Assembly (NCBI GenBank): GCA_019636335.1
Contig: JAHBXR010000014.1
Span: forward strand, 97,622 to 161,621
Reading direction: 5' to 3'
DNA: 64,000 bases
Source: Pirellulales bacterium
Lineage (GTDB): Bacteria; Planctomycetota; Planctomycetia; Pirellulales; JAEUIK01
Shown here: positions 18,410 to 28,150 of the stretch, one piece after another
Layout of the letters: every line of letters starts with the position of its first letter
Numbering within the stretch: the stretch's first letter is position 1
Notes under the pieces: generated by a model
The model's database searches: none
What the model saw: the letters and a program-made list of their open reading frames with translations, nothing else
Told to the model about the DNA's origin: nothing
Position numbers and translations under genes: made by a program

Positions 18410-19516
18410 CTATTGACCCAGCCAGTCCTGCGGCAGCTCGACGAAATAGCCCGTCACGAGATGCTCCTCTTCGGTGATCTCGTAGTCGATGAGCATGAGC
18501 TTGTTCTTGCCGAGCGAGACGACGGACGGATAGCCCGCATCGCTGATCGGGGAACCGTCAGGCAGGTACTGCACGGCGGTCAGGCGTCGGTCGAGATCCC
18601 AGTTCAACAGTTTGGGATCATCCGTCGTGACGAGCGACAGCGAAACCATACGGCGGTCGGCATAGGCCAAGATGGGCTTGCCATCGACGACGAACAATTG
18701 GGCCGGCGCGGGATGGCGCTGGCATTGCACGTTCGTGCGTTCGGCAGAGGACCAAGTCTTGCCCGCGTCCGCGCTCTCGGTACGCCACAAGAAGCCGTCG
18801 CGCGTCGAATGATTGTTGCGGTGAATGCCGACGACCCGGCCTGGCGAGACCTCGGCCAGGCTCCACTCGTCGCCGACGTAGCCGTCGGAATCGGCCAAGG
18901 GCACGATCTGCCAGGTCTTGCCATTGTCTTCCGAGCGCGCACAGAGGGAACCATTTCCCTGCGCGCGATAGATCGGCAGCAGCAACTCGCCGCTCGAGAG
19001 TTTGATCGCCGCGCTGCGCGTGCGGGCATCGATATCGGCCACCATTTGCGGCGCCGACCAGGTGCGGCCGCCGTCCAGCGTGCGGACGATAACAGGCCGC
19101 GACACGAGGTCGGCCGTGTAGGTGTTGTAAGAAACCAACCAGTCGTCGTCCGACAACGCGAGGATGGCCGCGTTGCGGTCGTCGACGTCTTTCTGGTCGG
19201 CGACCACCTTGGGGGCCGTCCAGGTTTTTCCTTCGTCGGTACTTTCGACGACCAGCACGCGTCCATTGGGGGAGTAACCGTGTTCGTTTCCCTCACGGAA
19301 AGTGGCCACCAGCTTGCCGGCGGGGGTGCGCGCAATCCAGGGCCAACCGGGATAGCTTCCCTGATAGAGCGTGACGTCGGGCTGGCTCTTCGGCGCGATC
19401 TCGTTCGCGACGCTCGTACCCCCTGCTACCAGCAGAACGGCGAGCATCAACAACAAAACGACTCTTAGTCCACCCAGACGCCCATCCGTGACTCGTCTTC
19501 TCGTCTTGCCTGGCAT
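18410..19516 (-). CDS. Secreted BNR/Asp-box sialidase-like protein
   Basis: 368 residues; ATG 19516 is preferred because GGGAG stands 7 nt upstream, over TTG 19552. Signal peptide with hydrophobic core VVLLLMLAVLLVAGG. Four Asp-boxes of the SxDxGxTW type are visible (STDEGKTW, TLDGGRTW, SEDNGKTW, SADAGKTW), marking a six-bladed sialidase propeller. Planctomycetes have many such proteins with unproven specificity; candidate roles are hydrolysis of sialic acid or sulfated glycans outside the cytoplasm. Confidence 0.85.
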   Translation of the reverse strand: MPGKTRRRVTDGRLGGLRVVLLLMLAVLLVAGGTSVANEIAPKSQPDVTLYQGSYPGWPWIARTPAGKLVATFREGNEHGYSPNGRVLVVESTDEGKTWTAPKVVADQKDVDDRNAAILALSDDDWLVSYNTYTADLVSRPVIVRTLDGGRTWSAPQMVADIDARTRSAAIKLSSGELLLPIYRAQGNGSLCARSEDNGKTWQIVPLADSDGYVGDEWSLAEVSPGRVVGIHRNNHSTRDGFLWRTESADAGKTWSSAERTNVQCQRHPAPAQLFVVDGKPILAYADRRMVSLSLVTTDDPKLLNWDLDRRLTAVQYLPDGSPISDAGYPSVVSLGKNKLMLIDYEITEEEHLVTGYFVELPQDWLGQ

Positions 19517-19889
19517 ATCACGGCTCCCGCTCGTGGAGAGGTTTTCGCTCAAATTCTACGAGACAAACACGCCGGAGCGCGGGCAACTTGGGGGCGAAAT
19601 CGGCCCCGTTCGGCCTCTTGACGCCCGCTGATGCTACATCGATCCGATCGTACTGGCTGGCGCGAGCTGAGCCAACCTGAAGTTGCAACTCGCTGGCCGA
19701 AAATGCCGAGAAATCTCTCCCTTCTCGCGTGGCGTCGAGAGTGTCGAGACTGGTGCCCGTGGGTCAAATACTCGGCAGGCCCCGCAGGGGTGGTTAAACT
19801 GAGGGTTCCTGCCCAAGTTGCCCCACCGACTGGCTGCCGAGGGGGCGCGATATCCCCCGAGCAGAATCTCGGCCTGCGAGGAGTTGTGC
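19517..19889. other. Divergent intergenic region
   Basis: About 370 bases between the sialidase-like gene and the cytochrome/DUF1549 gene, which point away from each other. It must carry both promoters; GAGGAG near 19879 is the SD of the right-hand gene. Nothing else recognised. Confidence 0.5.
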
Positions 19890-22800
19890 ATGCATTGTGA
19901 TGTTCGCCGATGGCCGTTCACTGCGCACGATTTGCGGCACACGTGGTGTGCGCTCGTCGCCGTTGCCGCGATGGGAATGCATGGCATGTTGCCCCTTTGC
20001 GCGGCCGAGCTCGACGACAACCGCGATGTCCGGCCGATTCTGGCGAACCATTGCTTCAAGTGCCATGGTCCCGACGACGCGACGCGCGAATCGGGACTGC
20101 GGCTCGACGAGCGTCAATCTGCCACGGGCCAAGATACCGCCTCGGGTCAGCCGGCCATCGTGCCCGGTTCACCCGACGAGAGTGAGCTGATCCGACGTAT
20201 CGTCTCGGACGATGCCAGCGAGCTCATGCCCCCTCCCGCGGCGAACAAGGCGCTGTCGGACGAGAAAAAGGAAGTCTTGCGCCGCTGGATTGCCGAGGGG
20301 GCCATCTATCGGACGCATTGGGCCTTCGTGCCGCCGGTCGAGCCCTCGCTCCCTCAGGTCAAGCTCGCCAACTGGCCACGCAATCCCATCGACCTGTTCG
20401 TGCTCGCACGACTCGAGGCCGAGGGGCTGAGGCCCTCGCCCGAGGCCGACCGTTACACGCTGGTGCGACGAGCGTATCTCGATCTCATCGGACTTCCTCC
20501 GACGGTCGAGGAGGCGGACGCATTCGTGTTCGATTCGTCCCCCGACGCCTACGAGAAGCTCGTCGATCGCCTGCTGGCGTCGCCCCACTACGGCGAACGC
20601 TGGGCGCGACTCTGGCTCGACCTGGCGCGCTATGCCGATACGAACGGCTACGAGAAGGACCGGCCCCGTTCGATCTGGCCTTATCGCGATTGGGTCATCA
20701 AGGCGCTCAATGCCGACATGCCCTTCGACCAGTTCACCATCGAGCAGCTTGCCGGCGACATGCTCCCCGATGCGACTCTCGAGCAACGCATCGCCACCGG
20801 CTTTCATCGCAACACGATGTTGAATGAGGAAGGGGGCATTGATCCGCTCGAGTTTCGTTTCCATGCGATGGTCGATCGAGTCGCGACCACCGGTACGGTC
20901 TGGTTGGGGCTCACCACCGGTTGCGCGCAATGCCACACGCATAAGTTCGATCCGATCACGCACAAGGATTACTACCGGCTGATGGCGTTCCTCGACAACG
21001 CCTACGAACCGGAACTCGATGTGCCGACCGAGGCACAGGCCGCGCGACGACGCGAGATCGAACGGGAGATCGCTACGCTCACGGCCAGCCTGCCCGAGCG
21101 CTTTCCACCGGCGGGCGAGGTCGAATGGTCGTACGTTCGCCCAACCGAAATGAAGACGAAGTCCGGCGCCACGGCCGAATTGCTCGACGACAGTTCGATG
21201 CGATTCTCGGGCAAGCTCCCGGCCGAGGATGTCTACACCCTCTCGTTCGAGACGCCGCTGGATCGGGTGGCAGCGCTGCGGATCGAGGTTTTGCCGGACG
21301 ACAGCCTGCCGCATCGTGGGCCCGGCCGTGCCGAGAACGGCAATTTCGTCCTCTCCGAGGTGGCCCTGAACGTGCCGAGCGAAGGAGAAAACGGCGCTAC
21401 TCGATCGATCCCGCTTGTTTGGGCCGAAGTCGATTTCGCACAGGGGGGCTTTCCGGCGGAGAAGATGCTCGACGGCGATGGCAAGACGGGTTGGGCGATC
21501 GATGGTCCCGGCGATTGGCATGTCGCACGGACGGCCCGCTTGATGCTCGACGAGCCGCTGCCGGCCGAGGATGCTCCCACGCGTTGGACGTTGCGACTCG
21601 ATCAACTTTACGGGGGGCAGCACCTGATCGGGCGGTTGCGCGTCAGCGTGGGCAAGTATCAGCCAGACGGCCCCACGTTGGCCGAGCGGCGCATCCAGCA
21701 TCGTGAGGCCAAGTATCAGGCCTGGCTTGCCGCGCAATCGGCTCGTGCGGTGCGCTGGACTACGCTGCGTCCGATCGAAGCGACGTCGAATCTGCCGCGG
21801 CTTACCGTGCAAGAGGATGATTCGGTCTTCTCGAGTGGCGATCAAACCAAGAGCGACATGTACCGTCTGGCGTTCGTCGACCTACCGCCGCGCGTCACCG
21901 CCGTGCGACTCGAGACACTGACGGACGAGCGTCTGCCGAAGAACGGCCCGGGCCGCGTCTATTACGAAGGCCCGTTCGGCGACTTCTTCTTGAGTGAGTT
22001 CAGCATTACGGCTGACGGCAGTCCGGTGAAAATTGCCAGTGCCACGCAAACGTTCGCGTCGGGCAGTTTCAACGCGGCGGCCGCCATCGACGGCGATCAG
22101 CAGAGTGGCTGGTCGATCAACGGCGGCCAAGGGCGCGCCCAGGCGGCGGTTTTCACGTTGGCGCAACCGCTCGAAGGGGCGAAGGCCCTCGACGTGAGTC
22201 TCTTGTGCGAGAAGTATTATTCGGCTGGCATCGGCAGGTTCCGTATCTCGGTCACCGATGATTCGCGCCCGGTCGAGGCGAATCCGCTGCCGGCGGCGCT
22301 CGAGGCGGCGTTGCTCGAGCCGGAGTCGGAGCGCACCCCGGAAGCACGTGCCGGTCTGCTGGCCGAATTCGCGGCCACCGCGCCGGAATTGGCCCTTGCG
22401 CGACGGGAGATCGACCGCCTGCGCCAGCAACTGCCCGTTTACGCGACGACACTGGTAATGTCGGAGCGCCCGGCCGACGAGCCACGTCCGACCCATTTGC
22501 ACCATCGTGGCGAATACCAACAACCGACCGAGCTCGTATCGGCCGAGTTGCCGGCCATCTTCGAGCCCCTACCAGCCGATGTACCGCACGATCGCTTGTC
22601 GTTGGCGCGGTGGCTGGTCGGCCCCGACAATCCCCTCACGGCGCGCGTCACGGTGAATCGCCAATGGGCGGCGCTCTTTGGCCGTGGGCTCGTTCGCACG
22701 ACCGAGGATTTCGGCCATCAAGGAGATCCGCCATCGCACCCGGAGCTGCTCGATTGGCTCGCCATCGAACTGGTGCGCGGTGGCTGGTCGATGAAGTCGC

Positions 22801-23528
22801 TCCATCGTCTGATGGTGACCAGTGCTACCTACCGGCAAGATGCGAGCGCCTTGCCCGCGCTTCTTGCTCGCGATCCCGAGAATCGTCTGCTGGCGCGCGG
22901 TCCGCGCCGCCGGCTCGAGGCCGAACAATTGCGCGATACGGCGCTGCGCGTCGCGGGACTGCTCTCGCCGAAGATGTTTGGTCCCAGCGTCTTTCCGCCG
23001 CAGCCAGCAGGCGTCACGACGGAAGGCGCCTATGGCCAACTCGCGTGGAAGACCAGCGAAGGCGAAGATCGCTACCGGCGTGGACTGTATACCTACATGA
23101 AGCGCACCGCGCCATTCGCCATGTCGCTGACGTTCGACGGGCCTAGCGGCGAGGCCTGCGTCGCTCGCCGCGAGTCGTCGAATACGCCCCTGCAGGCCCT
23201 GACTCTGCTGAACGATGTGGTCTTTGTCGAGTCAGCGCAGGTCATGGGGCGCGAGCTGGCTGCCCGTAACCAGGCGACACCGGGCGAGCGGGTGCAAGAG
23301 CTCTTCCGCCGCTATCTCACGCGGCCGCCGCAGAACGAGGAACGGGATCTGTTGGTGGCTTACTATACCGATCAGCGAGCGCGCCTGGCGGCGGGCGAAG
23401 TGAGCGCGGCCCGCATCGTCGGCGCCGACGAGAAAGAAGCGACGAGTGACGAAACCATCGAACGCGCCGCGTGGACCCTGGTGGCCCGCGCGGTCATGAA
23501 CCTGGACGAAGCGATCAGCACGCCATGA
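19890..23528 (+). CDS. Planctomycete cytochrome (PSCyt1/PSCyt2-DUF1549/PSD1-DUF1553) protein
   Basis: 1212 residues from ATG 19890. After an export signal comes a c-type heme motif CFKCH in the PSCyt1 domain, with the LRLDER and VPGSPDESELIRR signatures. The DUF1549 domain follows (IDLFVLARLEAEGL, YLDLIGLPPT, HYGERWARLWLDLARY). A second heme-type CAQCH lies in TTGCAQCHTHKFDPI. Two related discoidin-like inserts (around 440-600 and 650-800) repeat a 'LP..GPGR....FLSE' and 'IDGD..GW' pattern. DUF1553 is C-terminal (NPLTARVTVNRQWAALFGRG). It is translationally coupled to the DUF1501 gene, as usual for this family, whose biochemical role is unknown. Confidence 0.92.
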   Translation: MHCDVRRWPFTAHDLRHTWCALVAVAAMGMHGMLPLCAAELDDNRDVRPILANHCFKCHGPDDATRESGLRLDERQSATGQDTASGQPAIVPGSPDESELIRRIVSDDASELMPPPAANKALSDEKKEVLRRWIAEGAIYRTHWAFVPPVEPSLPQVKLANWPRNPIDLFVLARLEAEGLRPSPEADRYTLVRRAYLDLIGLPPTVEEADAFVFDSSPDAYEKLVDRLLASPHYGERWARLWLDLARYADTNGYEKDRPRSIWPYRDWVIKALNADMPFDQFTIEQLAGDMLPDATLEQRIATGFHRNTMLNEEGGIDPLEFRFHAMVDRVATTGTVWLGLTTGCAQCHTHKFDPITHKDYYRLMAFLDNAYEPELDVPTEAQAARRREIEREIATLTASLPERFPPAGEVEWSYVRPTEMKTKSGATAELLDDSSMRFSGKLPAEDVYTLSFETPLDRVAALRIEVLPDDSLPHRGPGRAENGNFVLSEVALNVPSEGENGATRSIPLVWAEVDFAQGGFPAEKMLDGDGKTGWAIDGPGDWHVARTARLMLDEPLPAEDAPTRWTLRLDQLYGGQHLIGRLRVSVGKYQPDGPTLAERRIQHREAKYQAWLAAQSARAVRWTTLRPIEATSNLPRLTVQEDDSVFSSGDQTKSDMYRLAFVDLPPRVTAVRLETLTDERLPKNGPGRVYYEGPFGDFFLSEFSITADGSPVKIASATQTFASGSFNAAAAIDGDQQSGWSINGGQGRAQAAVFTLAQPLEGAKALDVSLLCEKYYSAGIGRFRISVTDDSRPVEANPLPAALEAALLEPESERTPEARAGLLAEFAATAPELALARREIDRLRQQLPVYATTLVMSERPADEPRPTHLHHRGEYQQPTELVSAELPAIFEPLPADVPHDRLSLARWLVGPDNPLTARVTVNRQWAALFGRGLVRTTEDFGHQGDPPSHPELLDWLAIELVRGGWSMKSLHRLMVTSATYRQDASALPALLARDPENRLLARGPRRRLEAEQLRDTALRVAGLLSPKMFGPSVFPPQPAGVTTEGAYGQLAWKTSEGEDRYRRGLYTYMKRTAPFAMSLTFDGPSGEACVARRESSNTPLQALTLLNDVVFVESAQVMGRELAARNQATPGERVQELFRRYLTRPPQNEERDLLVAYYTDQRARLAAGEVSAARIVGADEKEATSDETIERAAWTLVARAVMNLDEAISTP

Positions 23529-24979
23529 GCAGCTTTCCTTCCCGCGCATCACAAGTGCCCCACGTTTCGCGGCGTTATTTCCTGCGCGAGTGCGGCGTCG
23601 GTCTCGGCAAGGTGGCGCTCGCGTCGCTGCTGACCGGCGGCGCTTCGCACGCGATGGCGGCCACGCCGGCGATGGACGGCATCGGCTTTGCGCCTCGCCC
23701 CCCCCATTTTGTCCCCAAGGCGAAGGCGGTGATTCACCTTTTCATGGCGGGCGCCCCCAGTCAGCTCGACCTGTTCGATTACAAGCCGAAGTTGGCCGAG
23801 TACGAAGGTAAGCCCATCCCTCCCGAGGTGATCGGCGGCCAGCGTTACGCCTTCATCCGCTCCGATGCGGCCTGCCTTGGTCCGCAGTTCAAGTTTGCCA
23901 AACAGGGCAAGTGCGGGACGGAGATCTCCGAGGCCTTGCCCCACCTGGCGCAGGTCGTCGACGATATCTGTCTCGTCCGCTCTGTCCATACGGACCAGTT
24001 CAATCACGCTCCGGCACAGATCTTTTTCAACACGGGCTTTGCCCAGCCGGGCCGCCCCAGTCTCGGATCGTGGGTGCTGTATGGTCTCGGCGCCGAGACG
24101 AGCGATCTGCCCGCCTTTGTCGTCATGTCGACCGGCTCGGGCATCAGCGGCGGCAGCGCCAACTGGGCGAGCGGCTTTCTGCCCACGACCTACAACGGCG
24201 TGCGCTTCCGCAACCAGGGCGATCCGATTCTGAACGTGTCGAGCCCCGACGGTTTCGACGAACGCATGTCGCGCGATACCTTCGATCTGCTGGGCGAGTT
24301 GAATCGCCGCCGGCTGTCGCAGGTGGGCGATCCCGAGATTGCGACGCGGATCGCCGCCTACGAAATGGCTTTTCGCCTGCAATCGTCCGCGCCCGAACTC
24401 ATGGATCTCAAGAGCGAAGGACGCGAAACGCTCGAGTTGTACGGCGCCGATCCCGACAAGCCCTCCTTCGCCCGGGCCTGCCTGCTGGCGCGGCGCATGG
24501 TGGAGCGCGGCGTGCGGTTCATCAACATCTACAACGAAGGCTGGGACGCCCACAGCGACGTCATCGGCAATCACAAGAACAATTGCGCCGCCACCGATCG
24601 CGCCGCGGCGGCGCTCGTGACCGATCTCAAGCGGCGCGGGCTGCTCGACGAGACGCTCATCATCTGGGGAGGCGAATTCGGCCGCACGCCGATGGTCGAG
24701 AGCAATCGCCAGTTGGGGCGCAGCCTCGGACGCGATCATCATCCGCAGGCCTATTCGATGTGGCTGGCCGGCGGTGGCATTCGCCCCGGCATGACCTATG
24801 GCATGACCGACGATCTCGGCTTCCACGTGGCCGAAAATCCCGTCCACATTCACGATCTCCAGGCCACGATTCTGCATCAATTGGGGCTCGATCACGAGCG
24901 GCTGACCTATCGTCATGCCGGCCGCGACTTCCGCCTCACCGATGTCCATGGCCGCGTGGTGCGCGAATTGCTCTCGTAA
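23525..24979 (+). CDS. DUF1501 Tat-exported protein
   Basis: 484 residues; ATG 23525 overlaps the upstream TGA by four bases. The Tat signal SRRYFLRECG is followed by a hydrophobic stretch. DUF1501 features are visible: LFMAGAPSQLDLFDYKP near the N-terminus, IIWGGEFGRTP and GRDHHPQAYSMWLAGGGI near the C-terminus, resembling alkaline-phosphatase/sulfatase-fold proteins. It always pairs with DUF1549/DUF1553 cytochromes in planctomycetes and probably acts with the upstream protein in the periplasm; substrate unknown. Confidence 0.92.
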   Translation: MSSFPSRASQVPHVSRRYFLRECGVGLGKVALASLLTGGASHAMAATPAMDGIGFAPRPPHFVPKAKAVIHLFMAGAPSQLDLFDYKPKLAEYEGKPIPPEVIGGQRYAFIRSDAACLGPQFKFAKQGKCGTEISEALPHLAQVVDDICLVRSVHTDQFNHAPAQIFFNTGFAQPGRPSLGSWVLYGLGAETSDLPAFVVMSTGSGISGGSANWASGFLPTTYNGVRFRNQGDPILNVSSPDGFDERMSRDTFDLLGELNRRRLSQVGDPEIATRIAAYEMAFRLQSSAPELMDLKSEGRETLELYGADPDKPSFARACLLARRMVERGVRFINIYNEGWDAHSDVIGNHKNNCAATDRAAAALVTDLKRRGLLDETLIIWGGEFGRTPMVESNRQLGRSLGRDHHPQAYSMWLAGGGIRPGMTYGMTDDLGFHVAENPVHIHDLQATILHQLGLDHERLTYRHAGRDFRLTDVHGRVVRELLS

Positions 24980-25052
24980 TGCTGGGGTGGGTGGGGCACA
25001 TCGCGAGGCGATGGTGAAGCGGGCCCCGCATGGAACTCTGAGGTACGACGCG

Positions 25053-25886
25053 ATGAAAACCGTGGCGCTTCCCTCCGGCGAGCACGTGCCGGCCTTGGGA
25101 TTGGGAACCTGGCGCGTCGGCGATCGCGACTCCGATCGTGCCGAGGAAATCGCCACGCTCCGGCTCGCGCTCGAGCTGGGGGCGTCGTTGATCGATACGG
25201 CCGAGATGTATGGCGAAGGCCGGGCCGAGGAAGTCATCGCCGAGGCGATCGCCGATCGCCGCGACGAGGCCTTTCTCGTCAGCAAGGTCTATCCTCACAA
25301 TGCCACGCGCCAGGGGGCCATCGCCGCCTGCGAACGAAGTTTGCAACGCCTGCGCACCGATCGGCTCGACCTCTACCTGCTGCACTGGCGCGGCAGCGTC
25401 CCCTTGGTCGAAACGTTAGACGCTTTCACCAAGCTGCAGCAGTCGGGCAAGATTCGCTACTTCGGCGTCAGCAACTTCGATCTCGCCGACATGCAGGAGT
25501 GGTGGTCGCTGGCCGGCGGCTCCACGGTGGCCACGAACCAGGTGCTCTACAATCTCACACGCCGCGGCATCGAAGGCGATCTCTTACCCTGGCAGCGCGA
25601 GCATAGCCTGCCGCTGATGGCCTACTCGCCCATCGAGCAAGGCCGTCTCGCGAAGAACAAAAAGCTCACCACCTTCGCCAACAAACACGGACTCACCACG
25701 ACGCAAGCAGCACTCGCCTGGCTCCTCGCGCACGACGACATCATGGTCATTCCCAAAACGAGCCACCCCGAGCGCCTGCGCGAAAATCTCGCGGCCCTCG
25801 AACTCCCCCTCTCCCCCGAACAACAAGCCGAGCTCGACGAACTCTTCCCGCCCCCCACCGGCCCGCAACCGCTCGAGATGCTCTAA
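25053..25886 (+). CDS. Aldo/keto reductase
   Basis: 277 residues from ATG 25053. TIM-barrel AKR features: GLGTWRVG at the N-terminus, catalytic D and Y in DTAEMYGEG, K in VSKVYP, H in LLHWRG, then GVSNFD and the NADPH-binding VIPKTSHPERLREN. All four tetrad residues are present. Cytosolic NADPH-dependent reductase; substrate not indicated. It follows the DUF1501 gene by 73 nt and may be co-transcribed. Confidence 0.92.
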   Translation: MKTVALPSGEHVPALGLGTWRVGDRDSDRAEEIATLRLALELGASLIDTAEMYGEGRAEEVIAEAIADRRDEAFLVSKVYPHNATRQGAIAACERSLQRLRTDRLDLYLLHWRGSVPLVETLDAFTKLQQSGKIRYFGVSNFDLADMQEWWSLAGGSTVATNQVLYNLTRRGIEGDLLPWQREHSLPLMAYSPIEQGRLAKNKKLTTFANKHGLTTTQAALAWLLAHDDIMVIPKTSHPERLRENLAALELPLSPEQQAELDELFPPPTGPQPLEML

Positions 25887-25912
25887 AGCTCGGCTCGCGT
25901 GTCGCTTCAACT

Positions 25913-25980
25913 AAAGAACACTAATCGGCACTAATTCCCACTAATCAGTCATTAGTGTGGATTAGTGCCGATTAGCGTTC
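25913..25980. repeat. Dispersed imperfect palindrome, copy A
   Basis: Left arm 25920-25945 and right arm 25951-25977 are near-perfect inverse complements around CAGTC, built from ACTAATCGGCACTAAT units. The 34 bases from 25913 recur at 29789-29822 with two differences, and the right arm recurs at 26059-26088 (26 of 30 identical). Confidence 0.75.
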
Positions 25981-26058
25981 CCCCCCACTCGGTCAGAAAC
26001 GGAAGTGATCCACAGATTACGCAGCTGGACACAGATTGACGCGAAACCCTTTCGGATT

Positions 26059-26088
26059 ATTAGTGTTCATTAGTGGCCATTAGCGTTC
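26059..26088. repeat. Dispersed ATTAGTG repeat, copy B
   Basis: A 30-base half-element made of ATTAGTG/ATTAGCG units, 26 of 30 bases matching 25951-25980. Between the copies lies CCACAGATTACGCAG (around 26011), a second short repeat that recurs inverted near 29950. Confidence 0.6.
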
Positions 26089-26322
26089 CTTTGCCGAAGA
26101 CTCCAGACACGGGCAATCCTTACGATCGCCACAGCTTTCCCCGGCAAAAACTTGCACTTTTTCAGCCCAGCGGCGACAATGCCTAGCTGGTGGGGGAGAC
26201 ACCATACCCAGAGCTTACGCTCCGCTCGGCACGCGACCGCACCCGAGCGCTTGTGCCACCGTCCGCTCCGCGCGCGGCTTGCCTGGCACAAAACATCCCT
26301 ATCGGTACCAAGGAGAATTCGA

Positions 26323-27699
26323 GTGACCAAGGCTCACGAATCGAGCGTCACGCGTCGCGATGTTTTGAAGACCTCCGGCACGTTGGCGGCCGTCACGACG
26401 TTGGCCGGCCTCGCGGTGCCCAAGGTACACGCCGCCGAAAACAACACCATCCAGGTCGCGCTGGTCGGGTGCGGCGGTCGCGGCACCGGCGCCGCGATGA
26501 ACGCCCTCTCGACCCAACAAGGTCCCGTCAAGCTCGTGGCCATGGCCGACGTCTTCCAGGATCGGCTGAGCAACAGCTACGAGCAGTTGAGCAAGGAGAA
26601 GCCCGACCTGGTCGACGTGCCCGAGGATCGCCGTTTCATCGGCTTCGACAGCTACCAGCGCGCCATGGACTGCCTGAACCCGGGCGATGTGGTGATCTTT
26701 GCCACGCCTCCCGCCTTCCGTTGGGTTCACTTCGGCCACGCCATCGACAAGAACCTGCACGTCTTCATGGAAAAGCCGACCACGGTCGACGGTCCCACCA
26801 CCCGCCGCATGATCGATCTGGCCAAGAAGTCGGTCGAAAAGAATCTCAAGGTCGGCGTGGGCCTGATGTGCCGCCACTGCAACGCGCGACAAGAGCTCCA
26901 CGATCGCATCCAGAACGGAGAGATCGGCGACATCGTGCTGTTGCGTGCCTACCGGCAATTGGGTCCCACCGGTTTCGCCTTCGCGGGCCAGAAGCCGGCC
27001 GAGCAGTCGGAGCTCGAATATCAGATTCGCAACTTCCACGCCTTCCTCTGGGCCAGCGGCGGCGCGTTCAGCGACTTCCTGATCCACAACATCGACGAAT
27101 CGTGCTGGATGAAAGAGGCCTGGCCCGTCGAGGCGAAGGCCTCGGGCGGACGCCATTTCCGCGGCGATAACGTCGATCAGAACTTCGACACCTACGCGGT
27201 CGAGTACACGTTCGACGACGGCTCGAAGATGTTCCTCGAGGGACGCACGATGACCGGCTGTGCGCAGGAGTTCGCCAGCTACGCCCACGGCAGCAAGGGT
27301 GCCGCGGTGATTTCGACCTCGTCGCACGCGCCGGCCCGCTGCCGCATCTACAAGGATCAGCGCATCAAGAAGGGGGACATCGTGTGGCGCTACGGCCAGT
27401 CCGAGCCGAGCCCCTACCAGTTGGAGTGGGATCACCTGATGGCGGCGATCCGTTCGGACACGCCCTACAACGAAGCCCAGCGCGGCGCCGAGGCCAGCCT
27501 CGTCACGTCGATGGGACGCATGGCCGCCCACACGGGCCAGATCATCACCTACGACAAGATCCTGAGCTCCGACCACGAGTTCGCCCCGGATGTCGACAAA
27601 CTAACCATCGGCGGCGCCGCACCGTTGGTAGCCGACGCTGAAGGCAAATACCCCATCCCGCAACCCGGCATCACCACCGACCGCGAATACTTCACCTAG
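26323..27699 (+). CDS. Gfo/Idh/MocA family oxidoreductase, Tat-exported
   Basis: 458 residues. GTG 26323 is chosen: AAGGAG lies 8 nt upstream and the protein then opens with a Tat leader (TRRDVLKTSG plus hydrophobic stretch to VHAAE). The Rossmann domain has VALVGCGGRGTG for NAD(P), and EKPTTVDG is the family EKP motif with the conserved Lys. The C-terminal alpha/beta domain has the usual GGAFSDFLIHNIDE segment. Planctomycetes encode dozens of these periplasmic sugar-type dehydrogenases; substrate unknown. Confidence 0.9.
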   Translation: MTKAHESSVTRRDVLKTSGTLAAVTTLAGLAVPKVHAAENNTIQVALVGCGGRGTGAAMNALSTQQGPVKLVAMADVFQDRLSNSYEQLSKEKPDLVDVPEDRRFIGFDSYQRAMDCLNPGDVVIFATPPAFRWVHFGHAIDKNLHVFMEKPTTVDGPTTRRMIDLAKKSVEKNLKVGVGLMCRHCNARQELHDRIQNGEIGDIVLLRAYRQLGPTGFAFAGQKPAEQSELEYQIRNFHAFLWASGGAFSDFLIHNIDESCWMKEAWPVEAKASGGRHFRGDNVDQNFDTYAVEYTFDDGSKMFLEGRTMTGCAQEFASYAHGSKGAAVISTSSHAPARCRIYKDQRIKKGDIVWRYGQSEPSPYQLEWDHLMAAIRSDTPYNEAQRGAEASLVTSMGRMAAHTGQIITYDKILSSDHEFAPDVDKLTIGGAAPLVADAEGKYPIPQPGITTDREYFT

Positions 27700-27753
27700 T
27701 AGTCCCCGAGCGACGAATCACAGACATCGACATGCCTGCTGCCAATCAAGTGG

Positions 27754-27772
27754 CACAGGCTGCCAGCCTGTG
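27754..27772. repeat. Palindromic CACAGGCTG repeat, copy 1
   Basis: CACAGGCTG and CAGCCTGTG arms (9 bp, perfect) around a single C. A related element lies at 50578-50596, so this is a dispersed genomic palindrome; it may also fold at the 3' end of the Gfo/Idh/MocA transcript. Confidence 0.65.
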
Positions 27773-27914
27773 TGTGGGGAAACAAACCCGACGGATTCGA
27801 GTGGCACTGCCCGCTCCCCCAACAGTGTGTTGAAACCACACCGACCGCCACCCGAAATCCAACCGTTGACGCAGCAAGAATCGCGAAACGCTCGCAAAAT
27901 TACGGAACGAAAAC

Positions 27915-27958
27915 AAAAAAACGCCTCGTCGGTCACAAGATCGGCGAGGCGTTTTTTT
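27915..27958. terminator. Bidirectional Rho-independent terminator
   Basis: Perfect 14-base arms, seven A plus CGCCTCG (27915-27928) and CGAGGCG plus seven T (27945-27958), with a 16-base centre. It works in both directions on paper: for the oxidoreductase upstream (215 nt away) and for the minus-strand ATPase gene ending at 28151. Confidence 0.9.
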
Positions 27959-28150
27959 GGATCGCTGCGCTGTTCTGTTCAAGCGGCGCTGCACAGCGTG
28001 GGGAAAGTCGCGGGGGCCGATCGAACCGGCCTTCCGTCGCGAGCGGCGAAATGGGGCGAACGCGTGTCCCAGAAGCTGAACCTCGACCACACGATCCGTC
28101 CCCGCGGCCGACCTTGCAAAAAAAGTTCTGCCCCTTTCCTCTTCCCTGGC

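Larger units (their letters stand above)
27700..28150. other. Repeat-containing intergenic region
   Basis: About 450 bases with no supported gene. It contains a palindromic repeat at 27754-27772, a strong terminator at 27915-27958, and at about 28097-28140 a CCGCGGCCGACC...GTTCTG..CCC segment that recurs at 29831-29878. Confidence 0.6.
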
